A stretch of DNA of 49,800 bases from the NCBI GenBank assembly GCA_026389265.1, contig JAPLIE010000015.1, forward strand, positions 1 through 49,800. The letters run 5' to 3'. The position numbers were made by a program, and so were the translations under genes. The notes below the pieces were generated by a model. The model made no database searches. It saw nothing but the letters and a program-made list of their open reading frames with translations, and was not told the origin of the DNA. This document shows, piece by piece, positions 41,319-49,342 of the stretch. The stretch's first letter is position 1; every line of letters begins with the position of its first letter. This stretch comes from Cyanobacteriota bacterium (lineage in GTDB: Bacteria; Cyanobacteriota; Cyanobacteriia; PCC-6307; Cyanobiaceae).

Positions 41319-43850
41319 ATGACCACCGCCGAACCCCGCCGCCGCAATCTGCGCCTGCCAACGCCGGGCTGCTATGCCGATCCCGACCGCAGCGGCCTGA
41401 TGGCCGATGACGTGTTCGACGGCATGACCGAACACCTCTTTTACACGCTAGGCAAACTCGCCCCCGCGGCCAGCCGCCACGACCTCTACATGGCGCTCAG
41501 CTACGCCGTGCGCGACCGGCTGATGACGCGCTACCTGGCCGGCATCGAGGCGATCAATGCAACCCCCACCCGGGTGGTGGCCTACCTCTCGGCCGAATTC
41601 TTGATCGGCCCGCAGCTGGGCAACAACCTACTGATGCTCGGCATCCGCGATGAGGCTGCCGAGGCCCTGCGCCGCTTTGGGGTGGCCGACCTCGACGAGA
41701 TTTTGGAGGTGGAGGAGGAACCGGGGCTTGGCAATGGCGGCCTGGGCCGGCTGGCGGCCTGCTTCCTGGAATCGCTGGCCTCGTTGGAGATCCCGGCCAC
41801 CGGCTATGGCATCCGCTATGAATTCGGCATCTTCGACCAGCTGATCCGCGACGGCTGGCAGGTGGAGATCACAGATAAGTGGCTCAAGGGCGGCTGGCCC
41901 TGGGAGATCCCCCACCCCGACCAGTCCTGCTTCGTGGGCTTCGGCGGCCGCACCGAGAGCTACCGTGATGAGAAGGGCGCCTACCGGGTGCGCTGGATTC
42001 CGGCCGAGCACGCCATCGGTGTGCCCCACGACGTGCCGGTGCTGGGCTATCGGGTGAACACCTGCGACCGTCTGCGGTTGTGGCGAGCCGATGCCACCGA
42101 GAGCTTCGATTTCTACGCCTTCAACATCGGCGATTACTACGGCGCCGTGGAGGAGAAGGTGGGCAGCGAAACCCTCTCCAAGGTCCTCTATCCCAACGAC
42201 GGCACCGATGAGGGCCGGCGGTTGCGGCTGAAGCAGCAGCACTTCTTTGTGAGCTGCTCCCTCCAGGACATGCTCCGCAGCCTCGACCACCGCGGCATCC
42301 CGGTGCAGGACTTCCCAGACCACTGGGCGGTGCAGCTCAACGACACCCACCCGGCCATCGCCGTGGCGGAGCTGATGCGGCTCCTGATCGACGACAAGCA
42401 CCTCGACTGGGCAGACGCCTGGGACATCACCAGCCGGGCCCTCTCCTACACCAACCACACCCTGCTGCCGGAGGCCCTGGAGAAATGGGGCGTGGACCTG
42501 TTCAGCAACCTGCTGCCCCGCCACTACGAACTGATCTGCGAGATCAACCGTCGTTTCCTGCAGCAGGTGCGGCTGAAGTACCCGGGCAATGACCAGATCC
42601 TGCGCAAGGTGTCGATCATCGATGAGGAGGGCCGCAAGACGGTGCGCATGGCCCACCTGGCCACGATCGCCAGCCACCATGTGAACGGGGTGGCCGCCCT
42701 GCACAGCGACCTGGTGAAGACTGAGCTGTTCCCGGAATTCGCGGCGATCTGGCCCGAGAAGTTCACCAATGTCACCAATGGCGTCACGCCGCGGCGCTGG
42801 GTGGCCCTGGCCAACCCACGCCTTTCGGCCCTGCTGGATGAGGCGGTGGGACCCGGCTGGGTCAGCGACCTCGACCAGCTGCGCCAGCTGGAGCGCTTCG
42901 CCGGCGATAGCGGCTTCCTGGAGCGCTGGGAGAGCACCAAGCTCAATGTGAAGCAGCACCTGAGCAACTACATCCATCGCCACACCGGCGTGGCGGTGGA
43001 TCCGCAGTCGCTGTTCGATGTGCAGGTGAAGCGCATCCACGAATACAAGCGCCAACACCTCAATGCCCTGCAGGTGGTAGCCCAGTACCTGCGCATCAAG
43101 AGCGGCGACACCGCCGGCATGGCGCCGCGCACGGTGATCTTTGGCGGCAAGGCGGCGCCGGGCTACGCGATGGCCAAGCTGATCATCCGCTTCATCAATG
43201 GCGTGGCCGACATGGTGAATGCCGATCCGGACACCGAAGGCCTGCTGAAGGTGGTGTTCCTGGCCGACTACAACGTGAAGCTGGGCGAGCGGGTGTATCC
43301 GGCGGCGGATCTCTCCGAGCAGATCTCCACCGCCGGCATGGAGGCCTCCGGCACGGGCAACATGAAATTCGCGATGAATGGCGCCCTCACGATCGGCACC
43401 CTCGATGGGGCGAATGTGGAGATCCGCGAGCAGGTGGGCGCCGAAAACTTCTTCCTGTTCGGCAAGACCACGGCCGAGATCGCGACGCTGCAAAAGCAGG
43501 GCTACCGGCCCTGGGAGCTGATTCCGAGCCTGGAGCCGATGCCCGAGGTGCTGCGACTGATTGAGCAGGGCCACTTCAGCAATGGCGATGGCGAGATGTT
43601 CCGGCCGCTGCTGCAGAACCTCACCGGCGACGACCGCTTTTATGTGCTGGCCGACTTCGCCGACTACCTTCGGGCTCAGACCGAGGTGGGCCTTGCCTGG
43701 ACCGACCGGAGCCGCTGGAACCGGATGTCGCTGCTGAACACCGCCCGCACCGGCTTCTTCTCCTCCGATCGCTCGATCCGCGACTATGCCAGCCGGATCT
43801 GGAAGGCGGAACCGTTCCCGGTCACGATCACCTGCGAGCTCGACGAGTGA
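41319..43850 (+). CDS. glgP: Glycogen phosphorylase
   Basis: An 843-residue enzyme releasing glucose-1-phosphate from glycogen; mobilises reserve carbon. Motifs: AYLSAEFLIGPQLGNNL, EPGLGNGGLGRLAACFLESLA, QLNDTHPAIAVAELMR, NVTNGVTPRRWV and the PLP-lysine region EASGTGNMKFAMNGALTIGTLDGAN. Length and order match the family. ATG 41319 has an AGGAG ribosome-binding site 5 bases upstream; in-frame codons before it are not conserved. Complete. Confidence 0.97.
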   Translation: MTTAEPRRRNLRLPTPGCYADPDRSGLMADDVFDGMTEHLFYTLGKLAPAASRHDLYMALSYAVRDRLMTRYLAGIEAINATPTRVVAYLSAEFLIGPQLGNNLLMLGIRDEAAEALRRFGVADLDEILEVEEEPGLGNGGLGRLAACFLESLASLEIPATGYGIRYEFGIFDQLIRDGWQVEITDKWLKGGWPWEIPHPDQSCFVGFGGRTESYRDEKGAYRVRWIPAEHAIGVPHDVPVLGYRVNTCDRLRLWRADATESFDFYAFNIGDYYGAVEEKVGSETLSKVLYPNDGTDEGRRLRLKQQHFFVSCSLQDMLRSLDHRGIPVQDFPDHWAVQLNDTHPAIAVAELMRLLIDDKHLDWADAWDITSRALSYTNHTLLPEALEKWGVDLFSNLLPRHYELICEINRRFLQQVRLKYPGNDQILRKVSIIDEEGRKTVRMAHLATIASHHVNGVAALHSDLVKTELFPEFAAIWPEKFTNVTNGVTPRRWVALANPRLSALLDEAVGPGWVSDLDQLRQLERFAGDSGFLERWESTKLNVKQHLSNYIHRHTGVAVDPQSLFDVQVKRIHEYKRQHLNALQVVAQYLRIKSGDTAGMAPRTVIFGGKAAPGYAMAKLIIRFINGVADMVNADPDTEGLLKVVFLADYNVKLGERVYPAADLSEQISTAGMEASGTGNMKFAMNGALTIGTLDGANVEIREQVGAENFFLFGKTTAEIATLQKQGYRPWELIPSLEPMPEVLRLIEQGHFSNGDGEMFRPLLQNLTGDDRFYVLADFADYLRAQTEVGLAWTDRSRWNRMSLLNTARTGFFSSDRSIRDYASRIWKAEPFPVTITCELDE

Positions 43851-43938
43851 TGGATCAGCCGGTGATGAAGCTGCTGGGATCTAGGTTTAAGCAATCGATT
43901 ATTCACTGATAATCACTAGCTTCGCAATCACAGGCTTC

Positions 43939-43987
43939 GCAATCAATAGCCTCGGCCCTGCCCAGCAGGGCCGAGGCTATTGATTGC
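43939..43987. terminator. 22-bp perfect hairpin downstream of glgP
   Basis: GCAATCAATAGCCTCGGCCCTG (43939-43960) pairs perfectly with its complement at 43966-43987 around a CCCAG loop. It is placed between the convergent glgP and 44016-44471 genes. No T-run follows, so it may act as a bidirectional terminator or RNA-stabilising hairpin. The segment before it contains a repeated CTTCGCAATCA. Confidence 0.7.
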
Positions 43988-44015
43988 GGTGGCTGAGCTT
44001 CAGCTCGGCGCTCGT

Positions 44016-44471
44016 TTAGCCCCGGTCGGGTAGATCAGGGGTCTGGTGCAGCAGGCGGTTGAGGCGCAGGCGGTCTGCATTGAGCGGATCGGGGGCCAGT
44101 TCACCGGCCACCTCGCGGAATTTCTGCTCCACCTCATCAGGCACCCGCACATCAAAGATGCGCTCCATCAGCACCTCAATCGAGAAGAGGTGGGCGTTGA
44201 TGTTCTCCAGGTCAGCCATCGCCTGCTGCATAGCATCCGGCTCGGCTCCGGCGGCGGAGGCGGCCACAGCCCGCCCCGCATCAGGAGATGGGGCTCCGGC
44301 GGCCCGTGCTCCCTCGGGGGCGGGGGGCTCAGCATCGCCATACTGCTTCTGAAGCTCCTCCAGCACCCGTCCCGCCAGGGTGCGGAAGGATTGGAGGGAG
44401 GCCCAGTTGAGCTCCTGCTGTTGCCGGAGACTGGAGTTCTCCCGGATCAGCTGGCAGGGCTCTTCAGGCAC
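44016..44471 (-). CDS. Hypothetical helical protein (151 aa)
   Basis: Starts LIRENSSLRQQQELNWASLQSFRTLAGRVLEELQKQYG, an amphipathic helix. An Ala/Pro-rich linker (residues ~48-78) follows, then a second helical segment (MQQAMADLENINAHLFSIEVLMERIFDV, VEQKFREVAGEL). No family recognised; soluble, possibly a coiled-coil scaffold. Confidence 0.6.
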   Translation of the reverse strand: MPEEPCQLIRENSSLRQQQELNWASLQSFRTLAGRVLEELQKQYGDAEPPAPEGARAAGAPSPDAGRAVAASAAGAEPDAMQQAMADLENINAHLFSIEVLMERIFDVRVPDEVEQKFREVAGELAPDPLNADRLRLNRLLHQTPDLPDRG

Positions 44472-44596
44472 CGCTTCCCTTGTGCATTGGTTCCCATCAT
44501 GGCACCGAACCCGGAGGGCTGGTGCCGCCTCCCCTCTTGGTAGCCATCAACTGAGCATGCCATCCTCGGCGCCAGGAGCCATCCGTCCCCTCTGCT

Positions 44597-45520
44597 GTGG
44601 TCGCCAGCGACAAGCTCTTCTATTGGCTGTTCCAGGAGCATGCCGAACGCCTGCAGCCATTGGTGGCTGCCCTCCTGCCGAGGATGGACGGCTATGTGTT
44701 CAGCGCGCCGGTGCTCAAAGAAAGGGAATATCGCCTCGATGGGCTGTTCCTGCCGCCCGCCGATCAAGCGGATCTGCCGGCCTTGATCCTGGAAGCCCAA
44801 ATGGCAGCTGATCCAGGCTTTCTGCTGCGGCTCAATGCCGAAACGGGCCGCTTGCTGCAGCAACAGGATCGCCAGGGTCGGCCGATCCGCCACTGGCAGG
44901 TGGTGGTGATCTGCCCGTCGCGGGAGCTCAATTTCGGTGATCCCACGCCGGTGCAGGAGTTTGTGCGCGAAAGGCTGGTGTGGATCGAACTGGCGCCCGA
45001 ACGCTTGCCCCCAACGGCGCCGCCCCTGCAGAGGGCCCTTGGCATGCTGCTGCTGCCGGAAGAGCAGCTGCCCCATTGCTCGAAGGCGATCCGAGCCGAA
45101 GTCGCCGGCACCAGCCTCGATGCCGAGATCGACGATGTGATCGCCGCTATCCTGGTGGCACGCTTTAGCGGCCGCACCATCCCCGAGATCTGCGCCATGG
45201 GTGGGATCACCGTCGACGACTTCACGAGCAGCGTGGCCTATCGCGAGATCTTTGGCTTGGGCCGCAAAGAAGGCCGCCAAGAAGGCCGCCAAGAAGGACG
45301 CCAAGAAGGACGCCAAGAAGGCCGCCAAGAAGGCCGCCAGGCAGAAGCCGCCGCCCTCACCCTGCGCCAGCTGCAACGCCGCTGCGGCATCCTCAGCTCG
45401 GCGCAACAGTCCCGCATCCAGGGCCTGCCCCTGGGCGATCTCGAAGCCTTGGCCGACGCCCTGCTCGACTTCCAGGGACCGGAAGACCTCAACGCCTGGC
45501 TGAGCCGCCACGCCACCTAA
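44597..45520 (+). CDS. Rpn/DUF2887-type nuclease with tandem-repeat linker
   Basis: A 307-residue PD-(D/E)XK recombination-promoting nuclease-like protein. The N-terminus has the catalytic core: DKLFYWLFQEHAERLQPLV, YRLDGLFLPP (Asp), LILEAQM (E-x-Q), VVVICPSRELNFGD. The middle domain ends AYREIFGLGRKEG and is followed by six 12-nt repeats encoding EGRQ. The DUF4351 tail is LTLRQLQRRCGIL…LPLGDLEALADALLDF. GTG 44597 start. The repeat count varies among relatives in this family, by general knowledge. Complete relative of the 2514 remnant. Confidence 0.8.
   Translation: MVASDKLFYWLFQEHAERLQPLVAALLPRMDGYVFSAPVLKEREYRLDGLFLPPADQADLPALILEAQMAADPGFLLRLNAETGRLLQQQDRQGRPIRHWQVVVICPSRELNFGDPTPVQEFVRERLVWIELAPERLPPTAPPLQRALGMLLLPEEQLPHCSKAIRAEVAGTSLDAEIDDVIAAILVARFSGRTIPEICAMGGITVDDFTSSVAYREIFGLGRKEGRQEGRQEGRQEGRQEGRQEGRQAEAAALTLRQLQRRCGILSSAQQSRIQGLPLGDLEALADALLDFQGPEDLNAWLSRHAT
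45269..45340 (+). repeat. 12-nt tandem repeat (six units) inside the Rpn-type gene
   Basis: Units GAAGGCCGCCAA or GAAGGACGCCAA repeat six times in register with codons, encoding EGRQ. Two units carry the A variant side by side, suggesting recent unit duplication. A slippage-prone tract; length change keeps the frame. Confidence 0.85.
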
Positions 45521-45569
45521 ACCCCTCCCGCTTCAGCGACCGCACAGTTCACAAGATCGGCGCTATCGG

Positions 45570-45881
45570 TCAGGCCGCCAGCGGACCGCCCAGGTCATCG
45601 AGATCGTTGCGGGAGTCGTTCGGATCGCCGGCCTCGGCCTGGGCGGGGAGGGGGATTTCGATCGAGGTCACCACGTTGATCACATCGCGCAGACGCATCC
45701 CATCAGCGAACCAGCCCATCGCCTGCCCCACATCGCCGCGGCGCTCGGCATCGTGGGCCTGCTCCTCATGGGCCTCGGCCAGCAGGGCCAGCCAGCAGAG
45801 GGTGCGGGCCTGCACCACCGAGAGATCGAGCTCATCGAGCTGGCTCTCGGCGATCCGCTCGCTCTCCTGCTGCACCAGCAA
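45570..45881 (-). CDS. Hypothetical protein (103 aa)
   Basis: Mostly helical acidic protein: ESERIAESQLDELDLSVVQARTLCWLALLAEAHEEQAHDAERRGDVGQAMGWFADGMRLRDVINVV in pieces, ending with a disordered Asp/Asn tail. Possibly starts at a TTG or the ATG-like LVQQ codon; the start is unsure. The upstream 45889-45912 contains a tandem CTAGTTGGTCA repeat. Family not recognised. Confidence 0.55.
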   Translation of the reverse strand: MLVQQESERIAESQLDELDLSVVQARTLCWLALLAEAHEEQAHDAERRGDVGQAMGWFADGMRLRDVINVVTSIEIPLPAQAEAGDPNDSRNDLDDLGGPLAA

Positions 45882-46087
45882 CCGCAGCCGCTAGTTGGTC
45901 ACTAGTTGGTCAGATGGGTGATCTGTTCCAGGTGGCTGTCCTACTATGGTAGGTGGTGATCTGGTGCCAAAGCTGATGTAGGTGCAGCCGGTGATCACCC
46001 CACCATCCACCTCCAAGAGCCTCTGCCAAGTTGGAGTTTCAACACATTTGGCTCCGATCCACAGTGCATTTGACGTCGATCCAAAGG

Positions 46088-46111
46088 TTGACCCTCCAAA
46101 TGTGCTATGAT
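46088..46111 (+). promoter_or_regulatory. Extended -10 promoter for the PEP-CTERM-like gene
   Basis: TGCTATGAT gives an extended -10 (TGn plus TATGAT at 46106-46111). A TTGACC box at 46088 is too close (12 bp) to serve as a normal -35. Transcription would start near 46118, leaving a ~25-nt leader before ATG 46143. Confidence 0.5.
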
Positions 46112-46142
46112 GGCGATGGCGTGTGTTAACCCTCCCACCACC

Positions 46143-46805
46143 ATGAAAAACATTTTTAAGATTGGAGCCGCTTGTGCTCTTGGCATGAGTTCCTTCATTC
46201 TTGCCTCCGGCACTCCTGTCAAAGCTGCTGCCTGTGTTGACAACTTACTCGGCTTGCTGTCGACGAACAACCCTTGCACTGACAGCCAAGGCTATGAATT
46301 TACATTCATTAACTCCACCGGTTTTAATACGTCTACAACCTTGGGGGTAGGCGATCAGTTTGCTTTCCAATCTGCTTTTGGCAATTTTCAATATTCACTC
46401 CAAGCAGCTACTGCCTATACAACTACTCCCGGCACTTATACTCTCTCCTATAAAGTCAAAGCTCCAACCGGAAAACTTTTGAGCCAGCTAACCTCTGGCC
46501 TGCAGTCTACAGACAACACTGCCTCCGGTAGTTGGACAATTGTAGGCACCCAAGGACAAGCGCAAACAACATTGGCCGCCCCACTGACTGCCACCGGCGG
46601 TGTTTACAATTATGCTCCCAAGCTTAGCGAGGATACTTTCACAGCAACCCTTGTGGTTAATAGTGGAAACATCAGTACTGTTGGAAGCATGCTCAAGTCC
46701 GCACCTAAGCTATCTGAGGTTCCCGGCCCTCTGCCGATTATCGGAGCTGGAGCCGCGTTTGGATTCTCCCGTAAAATCCGTCGCCGCATCCAAGCCTCTG
46801 CTTGA
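46143..46805 (+). CDS. Secreted PEP-CTERM-like protein
   Basis: A 220-residue exported protein from ATG 46143. Signal peptide (KNIFKIGAACALGMSSFILASGTPVKAAA), a beta-rich middle domain (YEFTFINSTGF, FAFQSAFGNFQYSL, YTLSYKVKAPTG), and the C-terminal sorting tail VPGPLPIIGAGAAFGFSRKIRRRI. That tail has the short Pro motif, hydrophobic stretch and basic end expected for exosortase-type PEP-CTERM relatives in cyanobacteria. AT-rich compared with the chromosome. Followed by a strong terminator. Confidence 0.75.
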   Translation: MKNIFKIGAACALGMSSFILASGTPVKAAACVDNLLGLLSTNNPCTDSQGYEFTFINSTGFNTSTTLGVGDQFAFQSAFGNFQYSLQAATAYTTTPGTYTLSYKVKAPTGKLLSQLTSGLQSTDNTASGSWTIVGTQGQAQTTLAAPLTATGGVYNYAPKLSEDTFTATLVVNSGNISTVGSMLKSAPKLSEVPGPLPIIGAGAAFGFSRKIRRRIQASA

Positions 46806-46842
46806 TCAAATTGATCAAAACCTAACTTTAAATTTTCTTAAG

Positions 46843-46867
46843 TCCTCCCTAACGGGAGGATTTTTTT
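46843..46867 (+). terminator. Rho-independent terminator
   Basis: TCCTCCC-TAAC-GGGAGGA is a perfect 7-bp stem with a 4-base loop followed by seven T. It ends the PEP-CTERM-like transcript 40 bp after its stop. Confidence 0.9.
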
Positions 46868-46946
46868 GCTTATTGCACACGTATTCATCATCCCCTAAGC
46901 TTTTTTCACAGTCCATGATAAACTTTTTTTCTGGTGAACCACAACC

Positions 46947-47705
46947 ATGTCTGTTGCTGAAGAAAACCGTGGATTAAATCCCGAAGGGCGCAGTCGCCTA
47001 AAAGCCAAAACAGCTTTAACGATTGCAATAATCGGCTGGTTGCTGATTGCCTTTAGTCTCAACGCACTCATATTCAACTCCTTCCCCTTAGAGCTCGCCA
47101 CACCTGAATGGCAACTTAATCTCATCGCTTCATTGATCTCAGCGAGCCCCTCTCTTCTGATTGGCGCCACGCTCATCGCCCTTTCACTGGTGTTTGATCC
47201 TTCGACAAAAAACCTGAAAGACTGGAATCTCATCGTGGCGCGCGCGGCTTCGTGGTTTGCAATTGTGCTGTTGCTGATCATCCCCTTACAGTTTTATCTC
47301 GGTTCACGCGTACTAAAAAGTCAATCGAACAGGAGCTACGAAGCGATCAATAATCTAAAGTCCATAGCTAAAGGAATCAGTGCTATCAATTCCGAGGCCG
47401 ATTTGCGCCTCTACGTGGCCTCACTACCTAATGCCCCAAGACTTCCCGCCAAGTTTGATGCCCCTTTCCCGGTGATCAAACAACGCGCGATAGAAAATAT
47501 CCAAGCCCAAATTAATGCAGGATCTGAAAACATTAAACTTCAAAAATCTGAAGGCCTTCAGGTTTTCCTGAAAGAGGCGATCAGAAACATGGCCCAAGCC
47601 ATCTTAATGACAGCCTCTTTTTCAGCCCTGGCTGCCCTTAATTCAAAGGCTACAAACGCGTTTACTAAACTCTTTACAAGCTTGTTGCCAAAATCGCTTC
47701 GATAA
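46947..47705 (+). CDS. HpsJ-like membrane protein, complete
   Basis: A 252-residue protein: helices ALTIAIIGWLLIAFSLNALIF, LISASPSLLIGATLIALSLVF and ASWFAIVLLLIIPLQFYLG. A long cytoplasmic/periplasmic helical part (NNLKSIAKGISAINSEADLRLYVASLP, VIKQRAIENIQAQINAGSENIK) follows, and a terminal hydrophobic segment (AIRNMAQAILMTASFSALAAL). This is the HpsJ layout (hormogonium polysaccharide protein J), of unclear mechanism. AT-rich. It is the complete counterpart of the four remnants at 23.8-35.9 kb, though clearly diverged from them. Confidence 0.65.
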   Translation: MSVAEENRGLNPEGRSRLKAKTALTIAIIGWLLIAFSLNALIFNSFPLELATPEWQLNLIASLISASPSLLIGATLIALSLVFDPSTKNLKDWNLIVARAASWFAIVLLLIIPLQFYLGSRVLKSQSNRSYEAINNLKSIAKGISAINSEADLRLYVASLPNAPRLPAKFDAPFPVIKQRAIENIQAQINAGSENIKLQKSEGLQVFLKEAIRNMAQAILMTASFSALAALNSKATNAFTKLFTSLLPKSLR

Positions 47706-47723
47706 TCGATCTTTTCTTAACGA

Positions 47724-47747
47724 GCCTGGCGGGACTCGAACCTACGA
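47724..47747 (-). repeat. tRNA 3'-end fragment (candidate att site)
   Basis: CTGGCGGGACTCGAACC (47726-47742) and the next ACGA match the 3' end and T-arm of the tRNA-Arg at 47992-48064. No other tRNA parts are present. Integration into tRNA 3' ends leaves exactly such copies. The motif is partly common to many tRNAs, so its source is not certain. Confidence 0.5.
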
Positions 47748-47855
47748 GGGAGTTCCCCAGGTGACGCGCTGGATTCAGCAGGACACGAGACGGGTCAATA
47801 GGTCTCAGCGGCATGGGCCCCCGCAGCCGCACATGCCCCCCCGGGAGGCAGTGGA

Positions 47856-47915
47856 TTTGCCTACCGTTTGCCTAAGCTTGGTCGATCCGGCACGATTTTC
47901 CTAGCTGCTTGCCTA
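47856..47915. repeat. TTGCCTA direct repeats in the att-like region
   Basis: TTTGCCTA occurs at 47856-47863 and 47867-47874 (11 bp apart), and TTGCCTA at 47909-47915. Direct repeats of this size beside an attachment core suggest integrase arm-binding sites. No integrase gene is in the window. Confidence 0.45.
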
Positions 47916-47991
47916 ACGGCAGAGGGAGGAGGAGTCGGTTATTTTGGCCCCTTTTTCCCTACACCCTTGCCGAACCACGGTGTTGCCGAAC

Positions 47992-48064
<73 letters not shown>

Positions 48065-48157
48065 ATAGTAGCCAGCCTATCGCGAGCGGTGGCCCATGCT
48101 CCAGCACACCAGCCATGGCAGGCATCGGCCGTTAGCCGACTGAGTAACCTGATTGTT

Positions 48158-48510
48158 GGAAAGCAGCCGAGGTGATCGCGATCGGTGGAGGGTTGCCGGG
48201 CTTCGGCCACGGTGGTGCTCCGGCCGGTTGAGGAAAGTCCGGGCTCCCCGATGGCCAGGCCTGCCGGGTAACGCCCGGTGCGGGCGACCGTGAGGACAGT
48301 GCCACAGAAACACACCGCCGATGGCGATTGGCGGGGCTCGCTCCGCCAGCCGCACAGGTAAGGGTGCAAGGGTGCGGTAAGAGCGCACCAGCGGCATCGA
48401 GAGGTGCCGGCTCGGTAAACCCCGGCCGGGAGCAAGGCCAGGGCTTCGGCCCGCGGAACAAGGGTTGGCCATCGTTCCCGTTCCGTTCCCCGGCTTATGT
48501 GCTGCTTTCC
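48158..48510 (+). ncRNA. rnpB: RNase P RNA
   Basis: Catalytic RNA of RNase P, which trims tRNA 5' leaders. Conserved A-type blocks are GAGGAAAGTCCGGGCTCC near 48230, ACAGAAACA near 48304, GGTAAGAGCGCACCAGC near 48377 and GGTAAACCCC near 48414. The ends are set by the P1 helix, GGAAAGCAGC (48158-48167) pairing with GCTGCTTTCC (48501-48510). Ends may be off by a few bases. Confidence 0.93.
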
Positions 48511-48579
48511 ACCTCTTGATCCTTTTGATGCGATCCGGCCCTGCTCGCGAGGCCGCTTCAGGCGTTCACTGCTCCTGCC

Positions 48580-48942
48580 TCAGTCTTCGCTCCAGGCTTC
48601 CTGCATCGAAAGATCGAGTGCACGTGCCAGCGTGAGGAGCACCTGCCGCACCACCTCAGGGTCGCTCCGGTCGATCGGCCCCTGCAGCTGCTGGCGCAGC
48701 ACGGTGGTGGGCAGCCAGCTCATGGCGAAACTGATTCTCTCCAGGCCACTCCCCTCCTGAAGGCTGAGCGGCACCGCCAGGGGATGGGCCTCCAGCCGGG
48801 GATCACTGCTGATCGGCACCACCACCCAGCGCTCCAGCACAGCCGTGGCTGCATCAGGGGCGATCACGATCACCGGCCTGGCCTTGGCATCGCCCAGGCT
48901 GCGGTTGCGGGCCCAGCGGTAGATCCGGCCGCGCTCAGCCAT
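48580..48942 (-). CDS. PemK/MazF-type toxin
   Basis: A 120-residue toxin from ATG 48942: AERGRIYRWARNR.LGDAKARPVIVIAPDAATA carries the G.IY…KARPV(I)V strand. VVVPISSDPRLEAHPLAV holds the Ser/Thr site, and the end is helical (VVRQVLLTLARALDLSMQEAW). RNA endonuclease by family. Overlaps the RHH antitoxin by 8 bp. Confidence 0.85.
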   Translation of the reverse strand: MAERGRIYRWARNRSLGDAKARPVIVIAPDAATAVLERWVVVPISSDPRLEAHPLAVPLSLQEGSGLERISFAMSWLPTTVLRQQLQGPIDRSDPEVVRQVLLTLARALDLSMQEAWSED

Positions 48943-49177
48943 CGAGACCCTGCAGCGCAGCCATCCCCATGGCTGCCCCATCGGCCATGGCGTGGTCGAG
49001 ATCGCCCCCCTGGATCTGAGCCAACTGGCCATAGGCCTCCTGCAGGCGCTCCAGTTCCCGGCGGCGCAGCCAGAACTGAATGGCCTCCGTTACCGACGCC
49101 GAGCGATTGCCGCCCAGGGCATCGAGGGCAGCCAGCAGCTCCTCATCCAGAGACACACTGATCGAACGGGTGGCCAT
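48935..49177 (-). CDS. Ribbon-helix-helix antitoxin
   Basis: An 80-residue antitoxin: MATRSISVSLDEELLAALDALGGNRSASVTEAIQFWL is the RHH DNA-binding part, and the remainder (LERLQEAYGQLAQIQGGDLDHAMADGAAM) binds PemK. Upstream palindrome TAGGAATCCTA at 49198-49208. Confidence 0.87.
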   Translation of the reverse strand: MATRSISVSLDEELLAALDALGGNRSASVTEAIQFWLRRRELERLQEAYGQLAQIQGGDLDHAMADGAAMGMAALQGLDG

Positions 49178-49197
49178 GGACCTGGCAATCTTGCTGC

Positions 49198-49208
49198 TAG
49201 GAATCCTA
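49198..49208 (-). promoter_or_regulatory. Palindromic operator candidate for RHH-PemK
   Basis: TAGGA-A-TCCTA, a perfect 5-bp inverted repeat, lies 20 bp before the antitoxin start within AT-rich DNA suited to a promoter. Likely autoregulatory site by position. Confidence 0.45.
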
Positions 49209-49342
49209 CTGGAATTGATAGCAACGATTCCCTGCCGGTCGAAGCTTTGCCACCAGGCCGTCCGGCGGCCGAACGGAAACGGGCGGGGGGCTCCCGCCGG
49301 GTAGAGGATGAAGCACGCACCTCCCCATCGTCCGCCGCCGCC

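Noticed and set aside
41628-43574. A 648-codon minus-strand frame inside glgP
   Set aside because: It is antisense to strongly conserved phosphorylase motifs and has shadow-type composition.
45269-45340. Regularly repeated 12-mers as a possible CRISPR-like array
   Set aside because: There are no spacers, the units are directly joined, and they are in codon register within a gene.
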